Source: a bacterium
GTDB lineage: Bacteria; Oederibacteriota; PGYV01
Length of the DNA: 64,000 nt
Direction of reading: 5' to 3'
Assembly (NCBI GenBank): GCA_029565735.1
Contig: JAKQNO010000057.1
Coordinates: 1-64,000, forward strand
This document shows positions 16,312-24,607 of the stretch, in pieces (the first letter of the stretch is position 1; each line of letters opens with the position of its first letter). The translations under genes and the position numbers were made by a program. Below the pieces are notes generated by a model. The model was not told the DNA's origin. It saw only the letters and a program-made list of their open reading frames with translations, and searched no databases.

Positions 16312-17496
16312 TTAATTCTCCTTTTTAACGGCTGTATTATTGTATTGCTCTATCGCTTCCCTGTAAAGCGAAATCATTTTTTTTGCCATCGCGGATGATT
16401 CCCATTCTTTCGCGTGAAGCATGGCTTCTTTTTTCTTCTGCGCGTAAAACTTTTTATCATGAATCATTTTATTTACGGCCTCTGTAAATTTATCAACCGA
16501 CAGCTCTGTCAGCATGCCGCCCTTATTTCCCTCCATTACTTCAGCCACGCCCATCCTTTTTACGGCAACTACGGGAACACCGGCGGACAGGGCTTCCAGT
16601 ATAACAAGGCCCTGTGTTTCCGTAACGGATGAAAAAACAAAAATATCGGCAAGCGACAGTATATTCGGCCGCTGTAAATCCGTATAAGTCCCAAGAAAAA
16701 GGACGTATTTTTCCAGCCCCATAACTTTGGCAAGGTCTTTTAACCTTAACTCGTCATAACCTCCGCCCGCCATTATAAGCTTTATGTCTTTATTTGTCTT
16801 AAGCAGCCGTTTTAAAGCGTAAAAAAGAAAATCTATGTTCTTTTCTTTTTCAAGGCGCCCCATGTAAAGCAGATTAATGCCCTTTTTTATCTGCGGATAT
16901 TTTTCGCAGAAAATATTGCATATTTTTTTCATCGGCTTTTTCATTTTAATGCCGGTCGGAACAACTTCAATGCGCTCCCTGACCTTATAGTTTTCCAGAA
17001 GTATTTTCATCCTTTTAGTCGGCGCTATCACAAGGTCCATCCTGTTACAGTACCACCGCGAAATCCTGCGCGCCATGCTTATGGATATCACCTGCGGGAC
17101 AAACTGCAGATAATGCACATACGATTCAAAAAGCGTGTGATACGTATGAACAACCGGGCATCCTGTCTGTTTAGCCCAGAAAATCGCGCTTAACCCAAGT
17201 GAAAAAGGCGTCTGTGTGTGAATAATATCAAATTTACGGCCAAGTATCTCTTTTTTTATCTTGGCGCTCATCGAAGGAGAAAAAGGATTTGAAAACCTGT
17301 CCTGGGGGTCAAAAAAAACATGATGCGATTTAATCCTTATTATATGGCTGTCTTTGTCCTTATGCCCCGGAAAATGAGGGGCGATAATATATACTTCGTG
17401 CCCCAGTTTTCTGTATTCTTCCGCGAAATTATCCATTGAAACCGACACTCCGTTAATGCGGGGAAAATAAGTATCGGACACAAGCGCTATTTTCAT
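16312..17496 (-). CDS. GT4 glycosyltransferase, diacylglycerol-glucosyltransferase-like (copy 2)
   Basis: 394 residues with the N-terminal SDTYFPRINGVSVSMDNFAEEYRKLGHEVY segment and HTQTPFSLGL...HTYHTLFESYVHY typical of GT4 enzymes such as monoglucosyl-diacylglycerol synthase. The sugar-nucleotide site E(x7)E is seen in TETQGLVILEALSAG. It acts at the cytoplasmic membrane face. The copy at 17562-18758 is clearly a tandem paralog with the same motifs, pointing to a two-step glycolipid or a divergent substrate pair. No membrane helix is visible. A 14-bp perfect inverted repeat separates the two genes. Confidence 0.88.
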   Translation of the reverse strand: MKIALVSDTYFPRINGVSVSMDNFAEEYRKLGHEVYIIAPHFPGHKDKDSHIIRIKSHHVFFDPQDRFSNPFSPSMSAKIKKEILGRKFDIIHTQTPFSLGLSAIFWAKQTGCPVVHTYHTLFESYVHYLQFVPQVISISMARRISRWYCNRMDLVIAPTKRMKILLENYKVRERIEVVPTGIKMKKPMKKICNIFCEKYPQIKKGINLLYMGRLEKEKNIDFLFYALKRLLKTNKDIKLIMAGGGYDELRLKDLAKVMGLEKYVLFLGTYTDLQRPNILSLADIFVFSSVTETQGLVILEALSAGVPVVAVKRMGVAEVMEGNKGGMLTELSVDKFTEAVNKMIHDKKFYAQKKKEAMLHAKEWESSAMAKKMISLYREAIEQYNNTAVKKEN

Positions 17497-17521
17497 TTTA
17501 TATCTTTTTTCCTCTTATAAA

Positions 17522-17555
17522 CGCGGGATAAACCGTTTTTACGGTTTATCCCGCG
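17522..17555 (-). terminator. 14-bp perfect stem-loop between the two GT4 genes
   Basis: The arms CGCGGGATAAACCG / CGGTTTATCCCGCG (17522-17535, 17542-17555) pair perfectly around TTTTTA. The minus-strand T-run after it is short (TTTATAAG), so it may be a weak terminator or an RNA processing/stability element between paralogs. Confidence 0.6.
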
Positions 17556-17561
17556 CCATTT

Positions 17562-18758
17562 TTATTTTTTCTTCTTATAACCGTCAATCGCCCTCTGGTA
17601 AAGCCCAAGCATTTTCTTTGCCATGGCTTCCGCAGACCAGGACTGAGCGTATTCAAAAGCTTCTTTCTTTTTTTCCGCGTATAACTGTTTGTCATCAAGC
17701 ATTTTAAAGACAGCCGCCGTGAATTCATCAAGGTCGTGTTTTACAAGAAGGCCGCCCTTATTTCCAGCCATTACTTCGGCAACGCCCATTTCACCCACAG
17801 CCACAACAGGAGTACCTACAGCCATTGCCTCGGTAACAACAAGGCCCTGTGTTTCAGTGATTGACGCGAATGTAAACAGGTCAGCCGCGGCATAGCAGTT
17901 AACCCAGTCCTGCGGCTCAAAATATCCAAGGAATATTACGTTGTCAATTACGCCTTCGGCTTTTGCCGCTTCATGTACTTCGTCTTCGGCAGGGCCTTTT
18001 CCCGCCACAATCAGCTTAACATTGGGCTTTACCGCAAGCACTCTTTTTAACATTTTAAACAGGAACGGGATATTTTTTTCGTGCCCTATCCTTCCCATAA
18101 AAAGGAATAATATTGTATCCGCGGGAATATTGAATTTTTTCCTGAAATCATCTCCGTGAAATATTTTGAATTTATCCATCTTAATACCTGTGGGATTCAC
18201 TTCCACCGGTTTTGTGACTCCATACTGGACAAGAAGGTCTTTCATCTGGGTGGAAGGCGTGATATTTAAATCCATTTTCTGGCTGTACCATTTGCTTATC
18301 CCTTTGGCAAGCCTTAAAGACATCCACCTTGGCATAAACCTGAAATAATGAATGTATGATTCAAAAAGGGTGTGATATGTCTGAACAATCGGGCAGTCCA
18401 TTTTTTTCGCCCATTTTATGGCTTCTATACCCAGCGCAAACGGCGTCTGCGTGTGTATAATATCATATTTTCTTTCAAGTATTTCCTGCTTGATTTTAAT
18501 CCTTGCCGAAGGCAGATAAGGGTTTGGCAGCCTGTCTTCAGGGTCAAAAAACAGGTAATGCGACTTTATTCTTGTAACAAATTTTTCCATTGCCTCAGCG
18601 TCTGCAAGGTGGTCCGTTTTCCTGTGTGCCGGGAACTCCGGCGCCACAATGTGTGCTTCGTGCCCAAGTTTTCTGAATTCATTGGCAAACGTATCTATTG
18701 ATGTGACAACTCCGTTGACTCTTGGCCTGTATGTATCCGTAACCATTAAAATCTTCAT
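17562..18758 (-). CDS. GT4 glycosyltransferase, diacylglycerol-glucosyltransferase-like (copy 1)
   Basis: 398 residues, similar in architecture to the neighbour at 16312-17496: TDTYRPRVNGVVTSIDTFANEFRKLGHEAH at the start, HTQTPFALGIEAIKWA, HTYHTLFESYIHY, and TETQGLVVTEAMAVG as the E(x7)E donor site. Family knowledge points to transfer of glucose or galactose to diacylglycerol or another membrane acceptor. It ends in a lysine-rich tail. The two genes could act in succession (mono- then diglycosyl lipid), but this is inference. Confidence 0.88.
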   Translation of the reverse strand: MKILMVTDTYRPRVNGVVTSIDTFANEFRKLGHEAHIVAPEFPAHRKTDHLADAEAMEKFVTRIKSHYLFFDPEDRLPNPYLPSARIKIKQEILERKYDIIHTQTPFALGIEAIKWAKKMDCPIVQTYHTLFESYIHYFRFMPRWMSLRLAKGISKWYSQKMDLNITPSTQMKDLLVQYGVTKPVEVNPTGIKMDKFKIFHGDDFRKKFNIPADTILFLFMGRIGHEKNIPFLFKMLKRVLAVKPNVKLIVAGKGPAEDEVHEAAKAEGVIDNVIFLGYFEPQDWVNCYAAADLFTFASITETQGLVVTEAMAVGTPVVAVGEMGVAEVMAGNKGGLLVKHDLDEFTAAVFKMLDDKQLYAEKKKEAFEYAQSWSAEAMAKKMLGLYQRAIDGYKKKK

Positions 18759-18784
18759 GCCAGCCTCCTGTTATCGGGTTTACT

Positions 18785-19489
18785 TCACCCGTTATCCTGC
18801 TTCCTTTTTTCTTCAGTTATCTTTTCCCACGCGTCCCTGATAAGGTGTTCAATATTGGGAAAATTGCCTATATGGTCATGCCTTACACCTCTTGAAAACC
18901 ACTGAACAGCCTCGTTATTATTGCCAAGAAGCCTATTTAACTCGCCTATCAGGTAAATTATTCCGGGTTCTCCAATCTTTTCCGGAATAAAAGTCCCTTT
19001 TTCAAAAGTTTTAATGTAGTATTCAAGAGCTTTTTGCATATATTCTTTTTCTTTATCCGTATTCCCGTCTTCCCTGTACATCCAAGTTATATGCATGTAC
19101 AGCCCGGCAATTGTATTGGGATTTTCCGGTTTAAAATGTTTCGCGTAGGTCACAGCCAGAAGGTGTTTTTTTACGGCATCTTCCGTATTTGTTTCAAGGG
19201 TCTCCGCAAAACGCACGTTCTTTTTTGCCGCTTTAACAGCCAGCGCTATCTGAATCACTTCTTTCTGATAATCAAGCATAACCTTGTCAAAGTCATCATT
19301 CCTCGCCGCAAAATTGCATTCCGGGCATACTGTAACGGCATAAAGCATGGGTTTTACATCTTCATACGTCTTATGAAAGTCGGTATCAATGCCTTTCACC
19401 TTAAGCGATGACGCCTTTACCCTTGCAGTTTTAAAAACCGCTTCACAGGCCGGGCATTTGACCTCTTTAAGCCACAAATATCCGCTCAT
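18785..19489 (-). CDS. DUF2225 family protein (zinc-ribbon plus TPR)
   Basis: The 234-residue protein opens with a likely metal-binding part (VKCPACEAVF and VCPECNFAAR, two CxxC pairs about 45 residues apart) followed by all-helical repeats resembling tetratricopeptide motifs (HITWMYREDGNTDKEKEYMQ, ELNRLLGNNNEAVQWFSRGV). This is the DUF2225 layout found in Firmicutes and other groups. The function is not known. It follows the aminotransferase gene by 9 bases and precedes the GT4 pair, so it is probably in the same transcript. Confidence 0.8.
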   Translation of the reverse strand: MSGYLWLKEVKCPACEAVFKTARVKASSLKVKGIDTDFHKTYEDVKPMLYAVTVCPECNFAARNDDFDKVMLDYQKEVIQIALAVKAAKKNVRFAETLETNTEDAVKKHLLAVTYAKHFKPENPNTIAGLYMHITWMYREDGNTDKEKEYMQKALEYYIKTFEKGTFIPEKIGEPGIIYLIGELNRLLGNNNEAVQWFSRGVRHDHIGNFPNIEHLIRDAWEKITEEKRKQDNG

Positions 19490-19498
19490 ATTTTATGA

Positions 19499-20686
19499 TT
19501 ATCCTTTAAAAAACTCTTCTATTCTGTTTAACCCTTTTTCTATCTTTTCCATTGATGTGGCGTAAGACATTCTGAAATGCACGTCGCTTCCAAACGCGAC
19601 CCCCGGCACAACAGCCACTTTGGCCGATGTTAAAAGCGCGTCAGCAAGGTTCATTGAATTTTCTATTTTAACGCCGTTAAAGGTTTTGCCTGTAAGCGCG
19701 CTGAAATTAGGAAACACATAAAACGCGCCTTCGGGTTCCACGCATGTAAGCCCCGGTATCGCGTTCACCCTCTGAAGGATGTACTTTCTTCTTTTGTCAA
19801 ATTCAGCCACCATTTTATTCACTATAGCAGGGTCTGTCTTTAACGCTTCAATTGCCGCCATCTGCGAAATAGTGGTGGGGTTTGATGTTGAATGAGACTG
19901 AAGGTTGTCCATGGCTTTTACAAGTTCCATATCGTCGGAAGCAATGTAGCCTATCCTCCACCCTGTCATGGCGTGTGATTTAGACACGCCGTTTACCACA
20001 ACAGTTTTCGCTTTTGCTTCTTTTGAAAGGGACGCGATGGAAATATGCGTTTTCCCGTTATAAAGATTTTTTTCATAAATCTCATCGGATATCATCATTA
20101 TATTATTTGAAAGGCAGATTTCCGCCAGTTTCTCAAGCGATGCTTTTGAAAGCACGCAGCCCGTCGGGTTTGAAGGCGAATTAATTATCATCATTTTTGT
20201 CTTTTTAGTTATCTTTGATTTTAAAAGTTCAAAATCAATTTCAAATTTCTTTGATTCATCAAGTTTTACAAGGACAGGCACGCCCTGCGCCATATTTACC
20301 ATTTCAACGTAAGACACCCAGTAAGGCGAGAAAATGATGACTTCATCTCCCGGATTAATTCCCGCCATAAATATATTGTAAAGCGAGTGTTTGGCGCCGC
20401 AGGATACTATTATATTTGCGGGCTTGTATTCAAGTTTATTATCTTCAAGCAGTTTTTTTGCTATCGGATTTTTCAGGTCAGGCATCCCCGACGAAGGCGT
20501 ATATTTGGTTTTGTTGTCAATAATGGCTTTTATACCCGCCACTTTAATATTATCCGGGGTGTTAAAATCAGGTTCCCCCGCTCCAAAACCGACAAGGTCA
20601 ACCCCGTCCGCTATCATCTGTTTTGCTTTTGCGTCAATTGCCAGCGTGATTGAAGCCTGTACTTTCTTCATCCTGTCAGCGATCAT
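19499..20686 (-). CDS. Class I/II PLP aminotransferase, aspartate aminotransferase-like
   Basis: 395 residues of fold-type I: N-terminal GAGEPDFNTP, SPSNPTGCVLSK, substrate/PLP site DEIYEK, and the Schiff-base lysine in VNGVSKSHAMTGWRIGY (about residue 235). This subfamily (AspB/AAT-like, Ib) moves amino groups between aspartate and 2-oxoglutarate, and may also accept other substrates. It would link glutamate made by GdhA to aspartate used by the aspartase. SD GGAGG precedes the ATG. Confidence 0.88.
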   Translation of the reverse strand: MIADRMKKVQASITLAIDAKAKQMIADGVDLVGFGAGEPDFNTPDNIKVAGIKAIIDNKTKYTPSSGMPDLKNPIAKKLLEDNKLEYKPANIIVSCGAKHSLYNIFMAGINPGDEVIIFSPYWVSYVEMVNMAQGVPVLVKLDESKKFEIDFELLKSKITKKTKMMIINSPSNPTGCVLSKASLEKLAEICLSNNIMMISDEIYEKNLYNGKTHISIASLSKEAKAKTVVVNGVSKSHAMTGWRIGYIASDDMELVKAMDNLQSHSTSNPTTISQMAAIEALKTDPAIVNKMVAEFDKRRKYILQRVNAIPGLTCVEPEGAFYVFPNFSALTGKTFNGVKIENSMNLADALLTSAKVAVVPGVAFGSDVHFRMSYATSMEKIEKGLNRIEEFFKG

Positions 20687-20724
20687 TTTTACTTCCTCCG
20701 GTTTTTATATATCGTTTATAAAAC

Positions 20725-21627
20725 TTAAAAGTCAGTTATTTTTCTTAATTCTTTTATCCTGTCTTCAATTTTATCCATGCCCGCTTCAGCCAGCCGGTCA
20801 GTGCCAAAACCTTCCACTGTAAACGAAGCAACGGTATTGCCGTAAACCATGGCTTTTTTCAGAACGGTATCGTCAACTTTGTCCTGCCCCGCGATATAAC
20901 CGATGAACGCACCGGCAAATGAATCCCCTGCGCCTGTGGGGTCAATTACGTCTTCCACCGGATATGAAGGTATGGAAAAATACATCCCTTCAGGCCCTAC
21001 AATTGAAGCTCCGTGTTCGCCTTTTTTTATGATAACGTATTTAGGCCCAAGTTTTCTTATTTCCCTTGCGGCAAGTATAAGATTAGCGGTTTTTGTAAAC
21101 TGCCTAATCTCTGAATCATTCAGGACCACACATGTCACTTTTGAAAATACCTCCGTGACTTCCGCCCTTTTTATATCTATCCACAGGTTCATTGTGTCAC
21201 AGACCGAAAACTTTACTTCTTTCATCTGCTTTAATACTTTAAGCTGAAGTGCGGGGTCAATATTTGCCAGAAACAGGTACGGTTTATCTTTATATGAATC
21301 CGGAAGGACAGGGTCAAATTTTTCAAATACATTAAGCTCCGTTGTTATAGTATCCCTTGTATTCATATCAAGGTGATAAACACCTTCCCAAAAGAACGAC
21401 TTTCCTTTTTCCCGCTTGACACCCGTTATGTCAACACCCCTGTTTTCAAGCATTTTCAGGTGTTTTTCCTGGAAATCATCGCCTATTACGCCCACAATAC
21501 CCGGTTTGGAAAACTTGCACGCAGCCAAAGACGCGTATGTGCAAGCTCCGCCTAATACGCGCTCGCGCCGTTCAAAAGGCGTGGCAATTGTGTCATAAGC
21601 CATTGATCCGACTATAATAAGGGACAT
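20725..21627 (-). CDS. PfkB-family carbohydrate/nucleoside kinase
   Basis: The ribokinase-fold protein has GSMAYDTI at its start, ERVLGGACTYAS, and the anion-hole/catalytic motif DPTGAGDSFAGAFIGY (about residue 230). It phosphorylates a sugar, nucleoside or similar small molecule. The substrate cannot be read from sequence. The start at 21627 (MSLIIVG) has a GGAGAG ribosome site, giving 300 residues. A start at 21663 adds 12 unlikely residues. Confidence 0.85.
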   Translation of the reverse strand: MSLIIVGSMAYDTIATPFERRERVLGGACTYASLAACKFSKPGIVGVIGDDFQEKHLKMLENRGVDITGVKREKGKSFFWEGVYHLDMNTRDTITTELNVFEKFDPVLPDSYKDKPYLFLANIDPALQLKVLKQMKEVKFSVCDTMNLWIDIKRAEVTEVFSKVTCVVLNDSEIRQFTKTANLILAAREIRKLGPKYVIIKKGEHGASIVGPEGMYFSIPSYPVEDVIDPTGAGDSFAGAFIGYIAGQDKVDDTVLKKAMVYGNTVASFTVEGFGTDRLAEAGMDKIEDRIKELRKITDF

Positions 21628-21752
21628 AAACTCTCCGTCATAACATTTAGTATTTACTGTCAAGGCATAAATATAACATTAACAGTTATACGATTTTATC
21701 ATTTAAAATAAGGGAAAACAAGGATTTATTATGGTTTAATTACGGCATTTAA

Positions 21753-22118
21753 TTACAACGATGCCAAATAATCCTTTGCCTGTTCGTTGTTATCTTTTGT
21801 TACAATATTTGTCCTTCTGGTAAACATTATTACGCCGTCAACGACAATTCTTTTCATACCGTCAACACCGGTTACAACCGTCATTTTTACGTACGGTTTA
21901 TTCTTTTCTGCAAATTCACGAAGATAGTTGGTTATTTCCCTGTTAAAAGGGCTGTTTGATATATCCAGTATGGTCAATACCGAACCCGGCTGTTCTTTTC
22001 TTATCATAGGTTCAGCTTCTTTCAATGCGGCAATACTTTCATTGTAATCCGTTGTGTTAGAAAGATCCATAAAGACAATCCTTTTACCTTTGTGATTAAT
22101 AACAGAACTTCCGGCCAT
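21753..22118 (-). CDS. Small STAS/SpoIIAA-like protein of unknown function
   Basis: 121 residues with alternating strands and helices: INHKGKRIVFMDLSN, GSVLTILDISNSPF, PYVKMTVVTGV, KRIVVDGVIMFTR. This resembles the alpha/beta SpoIIAA/STAS-like hypothetical proteins found beside regulators, but lacks a clear phosphorylatable serine motif. I do not recognise a defined family with certainty. It lies between the PfkB kinase and tRNA-Val, on the same strand. Confidence 0.5.
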   Translation of the reverse strand: MAGSSVINHKGKRIVFMDLSNTTDYNESIAALKEAEPMIRKEQPGSVLTILDISNSPFNREITNYLREFAEKNKPYVKMTVVTGVDGMKRIVVDGVIMFTRRTNIVTKDNNEQAKDYLASL

Positions 22119-22142
22119 TTATTATACCCCCTGATAAATTTT

Positions 22143-22219
22143 TGGTAGGCCGGAACGGATTTGAACCGCCGACTTCCATCGTGTGAGGATGGCACTCTAA
22201 CCAGCTGAGTTACCGGCCT
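22143..22219 (-). tRNA. tRNA-Val (anticodon CAC)
   Basis: The minus strand folds as a standard tRNA: acceptor AGGCCGG/CCGGCCT, D arm with ACTC...GAGT, anticodon stem CCATC/GATGG with loop CTCACAC (anticodon CAC, decoding GUG), T loop TTCAAAT. The discriminator A and an encoded CCA (22145-22143) follow. Confidence 0.95.
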
Positions 22220-22259
22220 ACCTTGTCATGATTTGATTATATCCATAAACAATAATCTG

Positions 22260-23027
22260 TCAACGCATTAAATCCGTAAGTTTAATTTCGGGATTATGGT
22301 ATCTTTCGTATTTTGCTGTCTTTTTCCCAAATTGTATCGCCTTCTGCGGGCACCACTGAATGCAGGCAAGGCACTGGTGGCATTTATGATTCCATACAGG
22401 CCTGTTATCCTTAAAAGTGATATTTTCAGCCGGGCATATTTTACCGCATATTCCGCAGCCGTTGCATTTATCATCTGCCCAAAAACTTTTATCCATCATC
22501 GGAACATATTTAACGGCGCTTTTATAAATCCATGTATAAATTATCCTCTGCCAAAGCGGGCCTTTGTCTATCCTGCCTGAACTGCCGGCCTTAATATAAT
22601 CCGCGGCTTCGGAAATTATTGATTCCGCCCTTTTCATCAGCCCAAGTATCTGTTCTTTTGTGCCGGGCCCTCCCCACGGAATGTAATTGCTTTCAAGCGG
22701 AACATCAAATCCCGCGGACAGTTTTATCCCTTCATTTTTTAATATTTCATTCAGTTGTATCAGCGTCCTTGAAACTTCGCCCGCGTTTACGGCAGCGGCA
22801 AAGTAATATTTATAAGGATTTTTAGTGAGTTTTTTAATGAATTCCAGCACCATGTATGGAACTCCCCACATGTGCACAGGAAAAATAAATCCGATTCTGC
22901 CGGCATCGCCTTGCACCCCGCCGGAAACCATCGGAATAAGTTCTGTATCCCCAAGTTTTTCCGCAAATTTTTTTGCCGTCCAAAGCGAATTTCCCGTCCC
23001 TGAATACCAGTAAATAATTGTGTTCAT
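22260..23027 (-). CDS. EFR1-type flavodoxin/ferredoxin fusion
   Basis: 255 residues combine an N-terminal flavodoxin-like domain (FMN-site YWYSGTGNSLWTA, GFIFPVHMWGVP) and a C-terminal domain with two [4Fe-4S] clusters (CNGCGICGKICP about residue 190, CHQCLACIQWCP about 215). This is the EFR1 family of flavoprotein electron carriers in anaerobes. It could shuttle low-potential electrons, for example from reduced ferredoxin, but no acceptor is identified. It stands alone after tRNA-Val. Confidence 0.88.
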   Translation of the reverse strand: MNTIIYWYSGTGNSLWTAKKFAEKLGDTELIPMVSGGVQGDAGRIGFIFPVHMWGVPYMVLEFIKKLTKNPYKYYFAAAVNAGEVSRTLIQLNEILKNEGIKLSAGFDVPLESNYIPWGGPGTKEQILGLMKRAESIISEAADYIKAGSSGRIDKGPLWQRIIYTWIYKSAVKYVPMMDKSFWADDKCNGCGICGKICPAENITFKDNRPVWNHKCHQCLACIQWCPQKAIQFGKKTAKYERYHNPEIKLTDLMR

Positions 23028-23176
23028 TTTTTAACCTGCTTTTAAAATACAATCCGGCGCCGGCTGCGGTATATTTTCAAAAAGCCTGCAATATATTACC
23101 GGATTATAAAATGGATTTTAAACCATAATGATTATAACAGAATAAACCGGAAAACCGGCAGGAAAAACAAACGGAT

Positions 23177-23470
23177 TTATTTATCAAGGCCTTTAAGAAA
23201 TTTTTCTATCATGCACGCTTTTTCATATATTTCAGGAAGGTGTTTTCTGTCGCCCGTTTTTGATTTTTCTATTAATTCCGCAATCACACCCTTAGCCGGC
23301 GTGGCATCCATTGCTTCCGGAACCCTAAAAGCGGAACAGACACGCAGCATTCCGGTTTCCCATCTTAACTGGTCTTGGTTTTTATCATCAATTGGGGCAT
23401 TTACATCTTTATTATCCCTGTAAATTTCAAGCCAGGTCTGAAGGTTTTCGGTAAATTCCTGGGTATCCAT
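23177..23470 (-). CDS. Small hypothetical protein, paralog B of a tandem pair
   Basis: 97 residues, mainly helical, no signal or membrane segment, family unknown to me. From about residue 42 it aligns with the neighbouring 23481-23798 protein: a leucine/valine-rich helix (MLRVCSAFRV), then a short loop with DATPAKG matching GTPAEA, then two helices ending in IEKFLK matching IKKYIE. The two genes are 10 bases apart, cotranscribed, and probably arose by duplication. Confidence 0.6.
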   Translation of the reverse strand: MDTQEFTENLQTWLEIYRDNKDVNAPIDDKNQDQLRWETGMLRVCSAFRVPEAMDATPAKGVIAELIEKSKTGDRKHLPEIYEKACMIEKFLKGLDK

Positions 23471-23480
23471 TTATTCTCCT

Positions 23481-23798
23481 TCAGAATATAAAATTATTTT
23501 TCTTTCCTTTTTTTGAGGCCGAAGATTCTTCTATATACTTTTTAATTTCCCTGACCATTTCAAAAACCACATCAATTTTTGAACAATCAAGCAATGCGGC
23601 AAAAGAAACAGCCTTATTTAAAAAGGCCTCAGCCGGCGTCCCTTTGAATTCCGAGGATATATTTAAAACAGAGACCACCTTTAACAGGTTGACCCCTTGT
23701 TTCTGATCCGCATAATTGTATTGAAGCACACGGTTATTAAACTGAAGATATACTGTATCCAATAACGTAACCGCTTCGTACAGCTCTTCTTTTGTCAT
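23481..23798 (-). CDS. Small hypothetical protein, paralog A of a tandem pair
   Basis: 105 residues from ATG 23798 (a TTG one codon upstream is possible), with GGAAGG ribosome site. Sequence highlights: LLKVVSVLNISSEFKGTPAE and EMVREIKKYIEE, then a basic tail (SKKGKKNNF). The pattern L.KVSx..., (G/A)TPA, and a terminal I.K(Y/F)(I/L) helix is shared with the next gene. It has a strong upstream promoter. The function is unknown. A small helical sensor or adaptor would fit but is a guess. Confidence 0.6.
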   Translation of the reverse strand: MTKEELYEAVTLLDTVYLQFNNRVLQYNYADQKQGVNLLKVVSVLNISSEFKGTPAEAFLNKAVSFAALLDCSKIDVVFEMVREIKKYIEESSASKKGKKNNFIF

Positions 23799-23861
23799 CA
23801 ATAACCTTCCTTAATATTTAGAATATAATTATTTAATTATGTTAGTTATTTTGTCAAATTA

Positions 23862-23890
23862 ATTATATACCTTAATAAAAAGAATGTCAA
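23862..23890 (-). promoter_or_regulatory. Promoter of the small paralog pair
   Basis: TTGACA (23885-23890) and TATAAT (23862-23867) on the minus strand with 17-base spacing, a near-consensus sigma70 promoter about 65 bases upstream of the first small gene. Confidence 0.7.
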
Positions 23891-24003
23891 TTACAAACAT
23901 TCAACTTATCATTTAATCATTTGAGTAAATTAATTATATTTTACTTTCAGGTTTCTGTCAACAGATAAAATATGGCCCGCATATTCTGATTTAAAACAGG
24001 GTA

Positions 24004-24597
24004 TTAACGGAGGAAATAATTGGAACCGTAAGCGTCCTTAAGTGTAAATGGCTGCCCATGTCCGGGGTATACAATTAAATTCTTATCCAGACGTTCAAAC
24101 ACTTTAAGCGATTCTTTAAGCATGCGCGGATTGCCTGACGGCAGGTCTGTCCTTCCCACAGTGTCATAAAATAACGTGTCTCCGGAAAACAGGCAGTCAT
24201 CCTTTATAATTATCATGCAGCCGCCGGTGTGCCCGGGCGTATGCATATATTTAAATCCTTTTACAAACCCCTCTTCCCCTTCAATGTAATTTATATTTTT
24301 CAGGGATATACCCGAACCCATGTAGGAAGAAAGGTTATAAGCCGGAGTTTGAATAAGCTCTTTTTCACTGATGTGCGCGTAAATTATTGAAGGTTCAAAA
24401 TTATGGGCTGAAATAATATGGTCATAATGTCCGTGCGTAAGAAAAACATACTCCGCAGAGAGGTTATTTGTGGCAAGCACCCCTTTAATACTTTCATAAT
24501 CCGCGCCCGGATCAATTATTACAGCTTTATTTGTGCCTGTTTCGGCTATATAAGTATTTTCCCCATAGTCTTCAGATACAAGAGTGTGAACTTTCAT
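24004..24597 (-). CDS. MBL-fold metallo-hydrolase (glyoxalase II-like)
   Basis: The metallo-beta-lactamase fold is shown by the metal motif THGHYDH (about residues 53-59), TPGHTGGC, FSGDTLF and PGHGQP. It belongs to the small glyoxalase II/YcbL-like group that hydrolyses thioesters or related substrates in the cytoplasm. Start 24597 (MKVHTL) gives 197 residues and lies 11 bases past the upstream gene's stop. An in-frame start at 24636 would overlap that gene and lacks a better ribosome site. Confidence 0.85.
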   Translation of the reverse strand: MKVHTLVSEDYGENTYIAETGTNKAVIIDPGADYESIKGVLATNNLSAEYVFLTHGHYDHIISAHNFEPSIIYAHISEKELIQTPAYNLSSYMGSGISLKNINYIEGEEGFVKGFKYMHTPGHTGGCMIIIKDDCLFSGDTLFYDTVGRTDLPSGNPRMLKESLKVFERLDKNLIVYPGHGQPFTLKDAYGSNYFLR

Positions 24598-24607
24598 TAC
24601 AAATATA

